Origin: Mucilaginibacter mali
Lineage (GTDB): Bacteria; Bacteroidota; Bacteroidia; Sphingobacteriales; Sphingobacteriaceae
NCBI RefSeq assembly: GCF_013283875.1
Contig: NZ_CP054139.1
Coordinates: forward strand, 62,001-126,000
Reading direction: 5' to 3'
DNA: 64,000 bases
How positions within the stretch are numbered: the stretch's first letter is position 1; each line of letters opens with the position of its first letter. The notes beneath the pieces are model-generated. The model had not been told where the DNA came from, did no database searches, and saw nothing but the letters and a program-made list of their open reading frames with translations. Of the stretch, positions 26,510 to 35,399 are shown piece by piece. Both the position numbers and the translations under genes were made by a program.

Positions 26510-27010
26510 CATAGCGTAACCTGTGGCTACTATCGCGGAAGTTTTAAACTTCCGCCAGCCAGGGGCGTATTTGATCCGATCCGCTACCCCTACTTAAACT
26601 TACCCCGGTAAAAGATGAAAGGACATTAGCAGAGCCGTAAACCAGCGTTATGGATTGCAGCGGATACCGGCCTGTGGCTAAGGCCCTGTGCAGTATGAGC
26701 GGATAGCCCGGCCGCAGGCAACGCCCAAATAGAGAACATTTATCAAACCTAAATTTGCTGCCGCAGGTTTAGCACAGCGTAACCTGTGGTTTGTATTTAC
26801 GGAAGTTTCAAACTTCCGTTATCCGGGGTACAAGTTGATCCGCCCGGCTACCATCCGCTAAAACTTGCGACACCTGATGAGTTAGCAGAGCCGTAAACCC
26901 GCGTTAGGGATAGGAGCGGATACCGGCCTGTGGCTAAGGCCTTGTGCAGTATGAGCGGATAGCCCGGCCGCAGGCAACGCCCCAATAGAGAACATTTATC
27001 AAACCTAAAG
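26494..27010 (+). repeat. Two tandem copies (263-base period) of structured repeat R6
   Basis: Unit 1 begins at 26494 and unit 2 at 26757. The last 95 bases of the two units differ at two positions that I can see; the middle parts diverge more. Each unit holds the same hairpins: CCGCAGGTT with AACCTGTGG, a GGAAGTTT-N-AAACTTCC stem, GGCC with GGCC, and GCGTT near the middle answering AACGC near the end. The 3' part (AGCGGATAGCCCGGCCGCAG to CAACGCC) also occurs at 30870-30968. Non-coding; could be a small RNA family or a mobile palindromic element. Strand is given for the GCGTT-first reading. Confidence 0.7.
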
Positions 27011-27441
27011 CAAAAAACTTTTGCAAACAACTCACTGTAGTTATAAAATGCTTATTTACAAATACTTAAATAGGTCATAGCAAACAATGTAACATGTTTT
27101 CAAGGCAATTTTATATTAAATGATTGATTGTCAATTGTTTAATATGGAAATTTGATCGAATTATGTTACATTGTGTTACATGGATGTCAATCTTTTGGTA
27201 CTTTGTCAAAACCATACACGCGTTGATTCTCTCCCGGTTGGCTAAACTTACACCAGCCAATTCAAACTGCCATCCTGACACCACCATGTTAACTAAACTT
27301 TAAGCCTTAACTGCCTGCATAACTTAAATATGACAATACAACAGTTTGTCTGACAATTATTAACTTGCGCCCCTGCTTGGCATAATTGATGTGCATTATG
27401 CCGTACAAAAGAAAATTAAAATCTAAATAAATTTTTATTTT
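27011..27441 (+). promoter_or_regulatory. Long upstream region of groESL
   Basis: 431 AT-rich bases without a gene. I find no CIRCE element (TTAGCACTC-N9-GAGTGCTAA). Features seen are the word TGTTACA twice three bases apart (27164-27180) and inverted at 27088-27094, and the palindrome at 27379-27402 listed separately. Heat-shock control is expected but the sites are candidates only. Confidence 0.4.
27379..27402. promoter_or_regulatory. Palindrome 40 bases upstream of groES
   Basis: GGCATAAT-TGATGTGC-ATTATGCC, perfect 8-base arms around 8 bases, ending 39 bases before the groES ATG and so near where the promoter should be. A repressor operator is plausible. The GG and GC inside it are 12 bases apart, not the 10 needed for a sigma-54 promoter. 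Confidence 0.45.
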
Positions 27442-27735
27442 ATGTCGATTAACGCGAAACCTATTGGAGACAGGATATTAATTGAAGCTGCTCCGGCTGA
27501 AACCAAAACTGCTTCGGGTATATACATCCCTGAAACTGCTCAAGAAAAACCACAACGCGGCACTGTAGTAGCCGTTGGTCCGGGTAAATATGCCGAACAA
27601 ACCGGCACCCTGATCCCTGTATCGGTAAAAGTTGGTGATAAGGTACTTTATGGCAAATTTGCCGGCCAGGAATTCTCGCTGGATGGTAAAGACTACCTGA
27701 TCATGCGCGAATCGGACATATTTGTTGTCCTTTAA
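27442..27735 (+). CDS. groES: Co-chaperonin GroES
   Basis: 97 residues, normal length. Ten-kDa chaperonin fold: N-terminal AKPIGDRILIEAAPAETKT, the mobile loop that docks on GroEL (ETKTASGIYIPETAQEKPQR), VVAVGPG, the roof and return strands (VKVGDKVLYGKFAGQEFSLD) and terminal ESDIFVVL. The GroES heptamer caps the GroEL ring and closes the folding chamber. First gene of groESL, but separated from groEL by 154 bases containing low-complexity repeats. Confidence 0.97.
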   Translation: MSINAKPIGDRILIEAAPAETKTASGIYIPETAQEKPQRGTVVAVGPGKYAEQTGTLIPVSVKVGDKVLYGKFAGQEFSLDGKDYLIMRESDIFVVL

Positions 27736-27738
27736 TAA

Positions 27739-27818
27739 ATGTGCAGATGTGCGTATATGCATATGTGCAAATGAAAGGAATGAATGTGCAGATGCGAAAA
27801 TATGCAGATGTGCAAATG
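27739..27818. repeat. ATGTGCAAATG-type low-complexity repeat (R2) inside groESL
   Basis: Repeats of the words ATGTGCAGATG and ATGTGCAAATG with a central GTATATGCATATGTGC. The same words make up most of the intergenic region at 39253-39375. Just before the groEL ATG there is a different direct repeat, ATCGGTGAAATCAA, twice. Confidence 0.7.
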
Positions 27819-27889
27819 AAGAATAAGTAAAATCAGAAACACATCGGTGAAATCAAGAAGTAATCGGTGAAATCAAAATCAACAATATA

Positions 27890-29524
27890 ATGGCAAAACA
27901 AGTTAAATACAATGTTGAAGCTCGCGACGCCCTGAAAAGGGGTGTTGACATTTTAGCCAACGCTGTGAAAGTGACACTGGGTCCTAAAGGCCGTCACGTA
28001 ATTATCGACAAGAAATTCGGTTCACCAGCTATCACTAAAGATGGTGTTAGCGTGGCTAAAGAAATAGACCTGAAAGACGCTATTGAAAATATGGGTGCCC
28101 AGATGGTGAAAGAAGTAGCATCAAAAACTGCTGATATTGCAGGTGATGGTACTACCACCGCTACCGTATTGGCGCAGGCCATCGTAGCTGCCGGTATTAA
28201 AAACGTTGCAGCCGGTGCTAACCCAATGGACCTGAAACGCGGTATAGACAAAGCTGTTGCAGCTGTTGTTACCAGCCTGAAAACACAAAAACAAGATGTT
28301 GGCGAAGATTTCGACAAGATCAAACAAGTGGCAGCTATCTCGGCTAATAACGACGAGGTGATTGGCGAAATGATCGCCGACGCGATGAAAAAAGTAGGCA
28401 CCGCCGGTGTTATTACTGTTGAAGAAGCAAAAGGCACCGAGACCGAAGTTAAAACGGTTGAAGGTATGCAGTTTGACCGCGGTTACCTGTCGGCTTATTT
28501 TGTTACCAACGCCGATAAAATGGAAGCTGAGTTAGACAACCCTTACATCCTGATCTACGATAAAAAGATCTCGTCGATGAAAGAGTTGCTGCCTATCCTT
28601 GAAAAACAGGTACAGACCGGCAAACCATTACTGATCATTGCAGAAGATTTGGATGGCGAAGCACTATCTACTTTGGTAGTTAACAAGATCCGTGGCTCGC
28701 TGAAAGTGGCTGCTGTTAAAGCTCCCGGCTTTGGCGATCGCCGTAAAGCAATGCTGGAAGATATCGCTATCTTAACAGGTGGTACCGTAATTTCGGAAGA
28801 GCGTGGTTACAAACTGGAGAGTGCCGACCTGAGCATGTTAGGCCAGGCCGAAAAGATCTCTATCGACAAAGACAATACTACTATTGTTAACGGTGCCGGC
28901 GATGCTGAAAACATCAAAGCCCGTGTTGGCGAGATCCGCGTACAGATAGAGAATACTACATCAGACTACGACAAAGAAAAATTACAGGAGCGCTTAGCCA
29001 AATTATCTGGCGGTGTGGCTGTACTTTACATCGGTGCCGCGTCTGAAGTAGAGATGAAAGAGAAAAAAGACCGTGTTGACGATGCCCTGCACGCAACCCG
29101 CGCCGCTGTTGAAGAAGGCATTGTTGCCGGTGGTGGTGTAGCTTTCATCCGCGCTGTTGAAGCCCTGAACGATTTGAAAGGTGCTAACGAAGACGAGAAC
29201 ACCGGTATCCAGATCATCCGCCGCGCTATCGAAGAGCCGCTGCGCCAGATCTGCGAGAACGCTGGTATTGAAGGTTCTATCGTGGTGCAAAAAGTTAAAG
29301 AAGGCAGTGCCGACTTTGGTTACAATGCACGTACCGATAAATACGAAAACCTGATAGGCGCCGGTGTTATCGATCCTACTAAGGTATCGCGCGTAGCATT
29401 AGAGCACGCTGCTTCTATCGCTTCGATGCTGTTAACCACCGAATGTGTGTTAGCAGACGAGCCTGAAGAAGATAAAGGCCATGGCCACCCGCCAATGGGC
29501 GGCGGCATGGGCGGCATGATGTAA
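27890..29524 (+). CDS. groEL: Chaperonin GroEL
   Basis: 544 residues with an unbroken type I chaperonin sequence: [20 protein letters not shown] at the start, the ATP-binding [20 protein letters not shown] and [14 protein letters not shown], apical-domain peptide groove ([20 protein letters not shown]), [13 protein letters not shown], and the Gly-Met-rich tail [13 protein letters not shown]. Forms the double-ring folding machine with GroES and ATP in the cytoplasm. A hairpin terminator follows 54 bases after the stop. Confidence 0.98.
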   Translation: MAKQVKYNVEARDALKRGVDILANAVKVTLGPKGRHVIIDKKFGSPAITKDGVSVAKEIDLKDAIENMGAQMVKEVASKTADIAGDGTTTATVLAQAIVAAGIKNVAAGANPMDLKRGIDKAVAAVVTSLKTQKQDVGEDFDKIKQVAAISANNDEVIGEMIADAMKKVGTAGVITVEEAKGTETEVKTVEGMQFDRGYLSAYFVTNADKMEAELDNPYILIYDKKISSMKELLPILEKQVQTGKPLLIIAEDLDGEALSTLVVNKIRGSLKVAAVKAPGFGDRRKAMLEDIAILTGGTVISEERGYKLESADLSMLGQAEKISIDKDNTTIVNGAGDAENIKARVGEIRVQIENTTSDYDKEKLQERLAKLSGGVAVLYIGAASEVEMKEKKDRVDDALHATRAAVEEGIVAGGGVAFIRAVEALNDLKGANEDENTGIQIIRRAIEEPLRQICENAGIEGSIVVQKVKEGSADFGYNARTDKYENLIGAGVIDPTKVSRVALEHAASIASMLLTTECVLADEPEEDKGHGHPPMGGGMGGMM

Positions 29525-29529
29525 TCTTT

Positions 29530-29657
29530 TAGCTGAAAGCTAAAAGACCAAAGCAAAAAGCCACTTATAAATTCAAAAGCGCTACGAGATCCGTAGCGCT
29601 TTTTTTATGCAATAATATTCCCAAGCTTTCTGCTTTGGTCTTTCCGCTTTAAGCTTT
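29530..29657. repeat. R1 inverted repeat enclosing the groEL terminator
   Basis: AGCTGAAAGCTAAAAGACCA at 29531 and its relative on the opposite strand at about 29625-29657 (CTGCTTTGGTCTTTCCGCTT) share the R1 vocabulary found after maeB. The two arms lie on either side of the terminator hairpin. Confidence 0.55.
29578..29607 (+). terminator. Terminator of groESL
   Basis: AGCGCTACG-AGATC-CGTAGCGCT, perfect 9-bp stem with a 5-base loop, followed by TTTTTT. Confidence 0.88.
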
Positions 29658-29853
29658 CTCCCCCTGTCTGCAATTCCCTACACCCCACTGTATTCAACAC
29701 CAAACGTCCTTTCGTCATGACAGGGTAAACGGAGCGTCATCAGTTAATCAAATGATTAACTTTCTATTAATTCTGTTACACTTAAACCTAAATTTGTACA
29801 GGATATCAAATAGATATCAACACAGGCACAGCTTTTGCATATATCACAATACC

Positions 29854-29955
29854 ATGAAATACATAGTAGAAAAAAACAAACAATTAAAGAGCGCCCTGGT
29901 AGACTGGATGTTTATCAAAGGCCCCGAATTATTTATTGCCATATACGGTAAATAA
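29854..29955 (+). CDS. Possible 33-residue peptide
   Basis: ATG at 29854 opens MKYIVEKNKQLKSALVDWMF followed by IKGPELFIAIYGK and a stop. It has an amphipathic, lysine-rich start and a hydrophobic end. The frame is open further upstream (from 29752) but that part is AT-rich and not protein-like. No family, no clear promoter; it lies in the 459-base gap between groEL and the MscS gene. Real gene status is uncertain. Confidence 0.25.
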   Translation: MKYIVEKNKQLKSALVDWMFIKGPELFIAIYGK

Positions 29956-29983
29956 TAATTAGTGCGTAAATTTGCTTCTCTAT

Positions 29984-30856
29984 ATGCAACAGTTAGAGAA
30001 GTTAATAGACCATAGGGACAGGGTACAAAAGCTTTACGATAAAGCTTACGATTGGGTGCTGGATAACGGCCCCAATATAATTGCGGGACTGATCATATTA
30101 TTTGTAGGCCTTTGGCTGATCAGGATCTTAAAAAACCGCATTCGCGCTCAGATGAGCAAAAGGGAGATCCACTCCTCATTACAACCATTCTTCTTAAGTG
30201 TTAGCATCATCGGCCTTAATATATTGCTGATCGTTTCGGTAATGCAAATAATGGGCATCGGCATTTCGTTGTTCACAACGGTATTGGGTGCTTTTACGGT
30301 TGCCGCGGGTTTAGCACTTTCGGGTACTTTCCAAAACTTTGCCGGCGGGATCTTGATCCTGTTGTTAAAGCCCTTTGAACTGGATGACAGCATCCTGGCC
30401 CAGGGCCAGGATGGCAAAGTAGTATCTATACAGATATTTTATACCGTGCTGCTCACCGCCGATAATAAAACAGTAATTATCCCCAATGGTAAGTTGTTTA
30501 ACGAGGTAATTACCAACGTTACCCGTGAGGGTAAACGCCGGGTTGACTTTGAGTTAAAGCTGGAATACGCCGCTGATGTGGACGAGGTGAAAAAAGTGAT
30601 CTATAACGCGATAGAGAACACGGCGAATATATTAGAGGCACCCAAGCCAAACGTTGGCGTTTTTGCATTGGAGCTGGATGGCGTGCGATACACCGTGCGC
30701 GTTTGGGCGCAGGCATCTGATTTCCTTTCAACCAAGCTTGAATTACAGGAAAGGGTAGTGAAGGAGTTGAAGGCAGCCGGTGTTAAGCTGCCGGGTATCA
30801 TCTCGCCGGTGACTCCACCCGCGGAGGCGCGTGAGCCTGCTTCGGATAATATGTAA
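29984..30856 (+). CDS. MscS-family mechanosensitive ion channel
   Basis: 290 residues from the ATG at 29984 (MQQLEKLIDHRDRVQKLYDK); an in-frame TTG four codons earlier is less likely. Three membrane helices: GPNIIAGLIILFVGLWLIRI, FFLSVSIIGLNILLIVSVMQ and the pore-lining TVAAGLALSGTFQNFAGG. The conserved MscS beta domain follows (LLKPFELDDSI, TVIIPNGKLFNEVITNVT), then the alpha/beta cage (DVDEVKKVIYNAIENTANIL). Small MscS-type channels open under membrane tension during osmotic downshock. Length is typical for the minimal form. Single gene. Confidence 0.93.
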   Translation: MQQLEKLIDHRDRVQKLYDKAYDWVLDNGPNIIAGLIILFVGLWLIRILKNRIRAQMSKREIHSSLQPFFLSVSIIGLNILLIVSVMQIMGIGISLFTTVLGAFTVAAGLALSGTFQNFAGGILILLLKPFELDDSILAQGQDGKVVSIQIFYTVLLTADNKTVIIPNGKLFNEVITNVTREGKRRVDFELKLEYAADVDEVKKVIYNAIENTANILEAPKPNVGVFALELDGVRYTVRVWAQASDFLSTKLELQERVVKELKAAGVKLPGIISPVTPPAEAREPASDNM

Positions 30857-30869
30857 TACACTAAGTTAT

Positions 30870-30968
30870 GCCCGCGTTAGGGATTGCAGTGGAAAGCCCG
30901 GAGCCGTAAGGGCTTGTGTGTGGGGTTGGCGAGGACTTGTAGCGTAAAGCCCGGCCGCAGGCAACGCC
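30870..30968 (+). repeat. Single copy of structured repeat R6
   Basis: 99 bases from GCCCGCGTTAGGGATTGCAG to CCGCAGGCAACGCC. GCGTT at the start can pair with AACGC at the end; inside is a hairpin AAGCCC-N10-GGGCTT. The word AGYGNAAAGCCCGG occurs twice (TGGAAAGCCCGG, CGTAAAGCCCGG). It matches the 3' third of the tandem units at 26494-27010. Lies between the MscS gene and sdaA. Confidence 0.65.
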
Positions 30969-31038
30969 AAAAATATTTTCGTGCTATCGCGATAATAATA
31001 CACTAACTGCATCGAAATTTATCCGTAAATTGCACGCA

Positions 31039-32466
31039 ATGCAACGCGAACAGATCTCCGTTTTCGATATTTTTAAGATAGGTATTGGCCCCTCCAGCTC
31101 GCACACGCTTGGCCCCTGGCGGGCGGCGCAACAGTTTGTACAAACCCTCGCCGATCAGGATGTTTTAACCTTGGTGAGCGAGGTGAAAATATTACTGTAC
31201 GGATCGTTGGCTAAAACCGGTAAAGGCCACGGTACCGACATTGCCATACTGCTTGGCCTTAGCGGCGATGACCCGGTTACGTTCGACGTAAATGCCATCG
31301 ACCATAAGATATCGCAAATAAAGAACGATCATAAATTGATGCTGGGCGGGCAGCAGGAGATCAACTTCAGTTACGAGGATGACTTGCTTTTCCTGTTTAG
31401 CGAAAGTCTGCCTTTTCACCCCAACGCGGTAACGTTCCAGGCATTTTTAAATAACGGGAAGGCCGTTTCGGGTACTTATTATTCTATTGGTGGTGGTTTT
31501 GTGGTAAAGGATGGCGATAGCGGTCAGGGCAAAACCGAGGTTGATCTGCCTTTCCCTATCGATACCGCCGGCGATTTGCTGCATTGGTGCATCAAAACTG
31601 GCCTGAAGATATCGGAAGTGGTGATGGAGAACGAACTGGCCTGGCGCAGCGAACAGGAAACCCGCAGCGGCGTGCTGAATATTTTCCGTGTGCTGAAGGA
31701 ATGCATTTACCGCGGTTGCCATACCATGGGCCATTTACCGGGTGGCCTGAATGTTGCACGACGTGCGGCTACACTAAATAAACGCCTGATAGGCGATGCT
31801 GTGTATACCAACTTTGATGAGTGGCTGGTAGCTATTCGCAAAACCGGCATGAGCTTTAAAAATATTTTGGATTGGGTAAGCTGCTTCGCGCTTGCGGTGA
31901 ACGAGGAGAATGCCTCGTTTGGCAGGGTAGTAACGGCGCCTACCAATGGCGCGGCTGGGGTGATACCGGCAGTATTAGGCTATTATATGATGTTTTGCGA
32001 TGGTTATACCGATGATAAGGTGATCCAGTTTATCCTCACCGCGTCGGAAGTGGGCAGTATCTTTAAAAAGGGCGCTACTATATCGGCTGCGATGGGTGGT
32101 TGCCAGGCCGAGATCGGCGTATCATCGGCTATGGCCGCGGCAGCATTGACCGAATGCCTTGGCGGATCGCAACGTCAGGTATTAATGGCTGCCGAAATTG
32201 CCATGGAGCATCACCTGGGCATGACCTGCGACCCTATAGGCGGCCTGGTGCAGATCCCCTGCATCGAGCGTAATACTATGGGTGCCATAAAAGCTATCAC
32301 TGCATCACAACTGGCCCTGCAAACCAACCCTGATAATGCTAAGGTTAGTTTGGACGCGGTAGTGAAGACCATGTGGCAAACCGCGCAGGATATGAACTCT
32401 AAATACAAGGAAACCGCTGATGGTGGTTTGGCGATAAATATCCCAATCAGTTTGCCGGAGTGTTAA
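31039..32466 (+). CDS. sdaA: L-serine ammonia-lyase (iron-sulfur type, single chain)
   Basis: 475 residues from the ATG at 31039 ([20 protein letters not shown]). Deaminates L-serine to pyruvate and ammonia. The N-terminal beta domain carries the [11 protein letters not shown] signature; the C-terminal alpha domain carries the cysteines that ligate the [4Fe-4S] cluster, seen in [38 protein letters not shown], with [14 protein letters not shown] as substrate loop. Length and one-chain form match TIGR00720. Upstream is repeat R6. It stands alone on the plus strand. A TTG three codons upstream is also in frame. Confidence 0.95.
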   Translation: MQREQISVFDIFKIGIGPSSSHTLGPWRAAQQFVQTLADQDVLTLVSEVKILLYGSLAKTGKGHGTDIAILLGLSGDDPVTFDVNAIDHKISQIKNDHKLMLGGQQEINFSYEDDLLFLFSESLPFHPNAVTFQAFLNNGKAVSGTYYSIGGGFVVKDGDSGQGKTEVDLPFPIDTAGDLLHWCIKTGLKISEVVMENELAWRSEQETRSGVLNIFRVLKECIYRGCHTMGHLPGGLNVARRAATLNKRLIGDAVYTNFDEWLVAIRKTGMSFKNILDWVSCFALAVNEENASFGRVVTAPTNGAAGVIPAVLGYYMMFCDGYTDDKVIQFILTASEVGSIFKKGATISAAMGGCQAEIGVSSAMAAAALTECLGGSQRQVLMAAEIAMEHHLGMTCDPIGGLVQIPCIERNTMGAIKAITASQLALQTNPDNAKVSLDAVVKTMWQTAQDMNSKYKETADGGLAINIPISLPEC

Positions 32467-32550
32467 GTACCACTGCTTCCTTGCGACGAACAAGATAATT
32501 TGTACGTTTGTGGTTTTGTGCTTTTAATGTTCGATTAGTACTTTTTTAAC

Positions 32551-33158
32551 GTCAGTCTGCTCATAGCCGCAGGGGCCTATTACTTTTCCCTTGATGAAAA
32601 AGTAACAAAAGATCAAGACAGCGCTAATGCTTCCTTTGCCGCACGTAGCCTTTGCACGCATCAGGCAAAACCACGGTACGCAAGAATTTGCCGCTGCTTG
32701 CGCACCCGCAGGGCCACCGCTTCAGGCAAATCCGCTTCCCTTTCCCTGCACACCGTGCCAGCATCGTTTTTGCCTGATCTTGCCGGAAGCAAACCGCTGT
32801 CGGGAACCCCTCCCAAACCCTCCCCGAGGAGGAGGGCTTAGGAAGCAAATCCGAGCGGAGCGAAGCTTCGCTTCGCATGGATTTGCACCGTATCTCCTCC
32901 ATTCCGACAGCAAAACGGCTTCCGGGTGAAAACGAGTAGAACATGGTGGATTGTGGGCGGGAAAGGGCATTAGCTTGGTGCCTGAAGCGTTGGCTTGCGG
33001 GTGCGATAGCGGCGGCATCAAGGTTCAGCCCTGTGGTTCTGCTTGTTTTGCAGGGCAAAGGCCTGGTGCGGCAAGGGAAGCATTTTTGATGTCTTGATTT
33101 TGGTTACTTTTATCAAGAAAAGTAACAGCCTATCCGGCGGCGATTGAGCCGGACTGAC
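32551..33158. repeat. 608-bp imperfect full-length inverted repeat (fold-back element R7)
   Basis: The left arm (GTCAGTCTG at 32551, TTACTTTTCCCTTGATGAAA at about 32580, AATGCTTCCTTTGCCGCAC at about 32625) is mirrored by the right arm (GGACTGAC ending at 33158, TTACTTTTATCAAGAAAAGTAAC at about 33103-33125, GTGCGGCAAGGGAAGCATT at about 33066). The arms continue inward to a centre near 32865 with the palindrome GCGAAGCTTCGC. Frames on either strand inside it (for example 32624-33058 minus) read Arg/Ser-rich and mirror each other, so I do not call genes. No transposase and no clear target duplication. Confidence 0.75.
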
Positions 33159-33275
33159 AATCATAAAAGCACTACCTATAAAATGAAGACTAAAACCCGC
33201 GTTGATTTGTATCGCAAATTATACTATAAATCCCATTCACATTCAATAAATTAGCCTATCATAAACCACAAACTT

Positions 33276-34424
33276 ATGGCAGGCAATACCCTGAATAACC
33301 GCCGCGATTTTATTAAGCAAACCGCAACCGGTGGATTGGCGGCGTTATCCTTAACAACTTTAGGAAGTGTATCAGCTTTGGCTGAAACCATTAGCGCTTC
33401 TACTGCGACTTTAATAAAGCCCAATGTGCTGGTGCGTTCCATTCCGCAGAATATGGTTTATGGTTATTATGGGGCCGATGTGCCGCCGGTGGCTAAGGCT
33501 AAGGATGGCGATGTAGTGGAGATTCAATGCATCAATACCACGGGTATCAGCGCGCGCGACCCGGAGGCTTTCTTTAAAAAGAATAACTATTCGCTGGATA
33601 CCGAGCATGCCAAAGATGTGGTAGACATTATGAAGAATGTAAAGCGACAGCCAGGCAACCCAACAGGCCACATGCTTACCGGCCCGGTAGAGATTGAGGG
33701 CGCTGAGGTGGGCGATATGATGGAGATCAGGGTGCTGGACATCATCATCCGCAGCGAATATGGGGTGAACAGCGTTTGGCCGGGTGGGGGAGGTTTGCCT
33801 GATGGCGTTACGCAGTCCGAGACTTTTGTGTATAAATACAATAGTAAAAAAACACTTGCTGCCTGTGAGCGTATCCCGGGTGTTGAAATACCCATTAAGC
33901 CGTTCTTCGGGGTAATGGCGTTGTCTCCGCCGCCTGAATTGGGCCGGGTAAGTTCTATCCCGCCGGGGTTTTATGGTGGTAATTTCGATATCCGTTATCT
34001 AACCAAGGGCACTACGCTTTACTTGCCGGTATCGGTAAAGGGTGGCATGTTCACTACCGGCGATTGCCATGTGGCCGAGGGTAATGGTGAGGTGAGCGGT
34101 GTATCTATCGAGGCATCGCTGTCGCTGGTGGCTAAATTCATCGTACACAAAAATAAACCACTTAAAATGGCCCGCGCCGAAACACCAACGCATTTTATCG
34201 CCATTGGTATCGACCCTGACCTGCGCGTGGCGATGAAAAACGCCATTGCCGAAGCGACTGGATTTTTAAAGGACGAGATGGGTTATACCTTTAACCAGGC
34301 TTTATCTATTTGCAGCGTAGCAGTTGATTTTGAAGTGAGCCAGGTAGTGAACCGCACGGTGGGTGTACATGCCATGATACCGAAATCGGTATTTACGGAT
34401 AAGAAGTTTAAGTATTGGAGTTAG
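33276..34424 (+). CDS. Acetamidase/formamidase-family protein with Tat signal
   Basis: 382 residues. The N-terminus NNRRDFIKQTATGGLAALSL is a twin-arginine signal (NRRDFIK), so the folded protein is exported to the periplasm. The rest fits the FmdA_AmdA fold: GDVVEIQCINTTG, NPTGHMLTGPVEIEGAEVGD, FFGVMALSPP, SSIPPGFYGGNFDIRYLTKG, VKGGMFTTGDCHVAEGNGEV with the D-C-H and E residues typical of the metal site. Family members release ammonia from short amides; substrate here unknown, and a periplasmic location is unusual for the classical enzymes. Single gene next to the R7 fold-back element. Confidence 0.88.
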   Translation: MAGNTLNNRRDFIKQTATGGLAALSLTTLGSVSALAETISASTATLIKPNVLVRSIPQNMVYGYYGADVPPVAKAKDGDVVEIQCINTTGISARDPEAFFKKNNYSLDTEHAKDVVDIMKNVKRQPGNPTGHMLTGPVEIEGAEVGDMMEIRVLDIIIRSEYGVNSVWPGGGGLPDGVTQSETFVYKYNSKKTLAACERIPGVEIPIKPFFGVMALSPPPELGRVSSIPPGFYGGNFDIRYLTKGTTLYLPVSVKGGMFTTGDCHVAEGNGEVSGVSIEASLSLVAKFIVHKNKPLKMARAETPTHFIAIGIDPDLRVAMKNAIAEATGFLKDEMGYTFNQALSICSVAVDFEVSQVVNRTVGVHAMIPKSVFTDKKFKYWS

Positions 34425-34471
34425 GGTGGATGTGCAGATTAATAGCTAGTACTTAACCAATATAAATTTAG

Positions 34472-34921
34472 CTACTTTATATTGGTGGTCTTTTTCTCCG
34501 TGGGTTTATTCTTTCTGAAATTTAGAAAAGAGTTTACTACAGCAATCAGGATTACGCCGCCGAAAACAGTTCCCTCCACTTTCATGTTTTGAGAAATTAA
34601 ATAAGCGGAAAAGAACATACCAGCTATAAGAACTAAGAAAGCAGCGATGATTGTCGACATATCTATTGCAAAAGCTTTTCTGGTAGAACTTTCTATAAGG
34701 CCCATTTTTCTATTGTTAAAATCTAATCTGGCATCTTGTTCTTTTTCTGTGCGTGATTTTATCCAATCAATTATATTGGGGTCTAATTCCTTGAGTTTGC
34801 TTAATTCTACAGCTTCAGGTAACAGGCTATCATCATAACTTTCATGTTGTTCAAATGATGCGCCTTTGCCTTGTTGAGAAACAATATGACTTTGTTTGGT
34901 TGAATGAGTTTGTTTAGCCAT
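34472..34921 (-). CDS. DUF2335-like membrane protein
   Basis: 149 residues. Polar N-terminus, then LPEAVELSKLKELDPNIIDW and a charged helix (RTEKEQDARLDFNNRKMGLI), followed by two membrane helices (IDMSTIIAAFLVLIAGMFFS and VEGTVFGGVILIAVVNSFLN) and a lysine-rich end. This order matches the DUF2335 family of predicted membrane proteins of unknown function. Overlaps the upstream gene by eight bases. The DNA is clearly more AT-rich than its neighbours, consistent with recent acquisition. Confidence 0.65.
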   Translation of the reverse strand: MAKQTHSTKQSHIVSQQGKGASFEQHESYDDSLLPEAVELSKLKELDPNIIDWIKSRTEKEQDARLDFNNRKMGLIESSTRKAFAIDMSTIIAAFLVLIAGMFFSAYLISQNMKVEGTVFGGVILIAVVNSFLNFRKNKPTEKKTTNIK

Positions 34922-35165
34922 TTGCTAATTCAGAGTGATAAGCAGCGATAGATTTTTTTATGTCGTTTTTAAAATATCCCCCATCACTTTTCATGTTCTT
35001 TTTATCTTCCCGGATTCCTTTCATCTCCAAATCACTTACGATTTCATCGTAATAATCATTAAACTCATATGGTAAATCATGTTTATGAATCAGTAAAATT
35101 CCATGCGACTTTACAAAGAATGTTTTGATAGCTTCGATCATGGTGATTATTTTCTTGAAAATCAT
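34914..35165 (-). CDS. Hypothetical 83-residue partner of the DUF2335 protein
   Basis: 83 residues, N-terminus basic and hydrophobic (MIFKKIITMIEAIKTFFVKS), remainder charged (YYDEIVSDLEMKGIREDKKN). No family recognised. A second start at the internal ATG (MIEAIKTFF) is possible. It overlaps the DUF2335 gene and has the same AT-rich composition, so they form a two-gene unit. The 234 bases upstream to 35399 are AT-rich; I see no other feature there. Confidence 0.5.
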   Translation of the reverse strand: MIFKKIITMIEAIKTFFVKSHGILLIHKHDLPYEFNDYYDEIVSDLEMKGIREDKKNMKSDGGYFKNDIKKSIAAYHSELANG

Positions 35166-35399
35166 AGAACTTGTTTTTAAAATAAAAACTGTTCTAAGGA
35201 TATAGGTTAAAGTATATAAACGTATAAAAGTAATAAATAGTTGTAATTAAAAACAAATACAACTTAAAAGGTTACAAAGGTAGAACAAATAAATTAATAC
35301 TGATACTTGTTTCAAATAGCAGATAATGTGCAAATATACTTACTGTATAGGAACAAAAAGATGGCATACAAATGTCAGTATGTTCCCAATATATTGAAC

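Noticed and set aside
27371..27400. Sigma-54 promoter upstream of groES (TTGGCAT ... GTGCAT)
   Set aside because: GG and GC are 12 bases apart, not 10, so the -24/-12 spacing is wrong; the palindrome explains the words better.
27739..27818. CRISPR-like array in the groES-groEL spacer
   Set aside because: Repeated words are 11 bases long with no regular spacers and no cas genes nearby.
32624..33058. 144-codon minus-strand frame in the fold-back element
   Set aside because: Lies wholly inside the inverted repeat and mirrors a frame on the other arm; Arg/Ser/Pro-rich with no domain.
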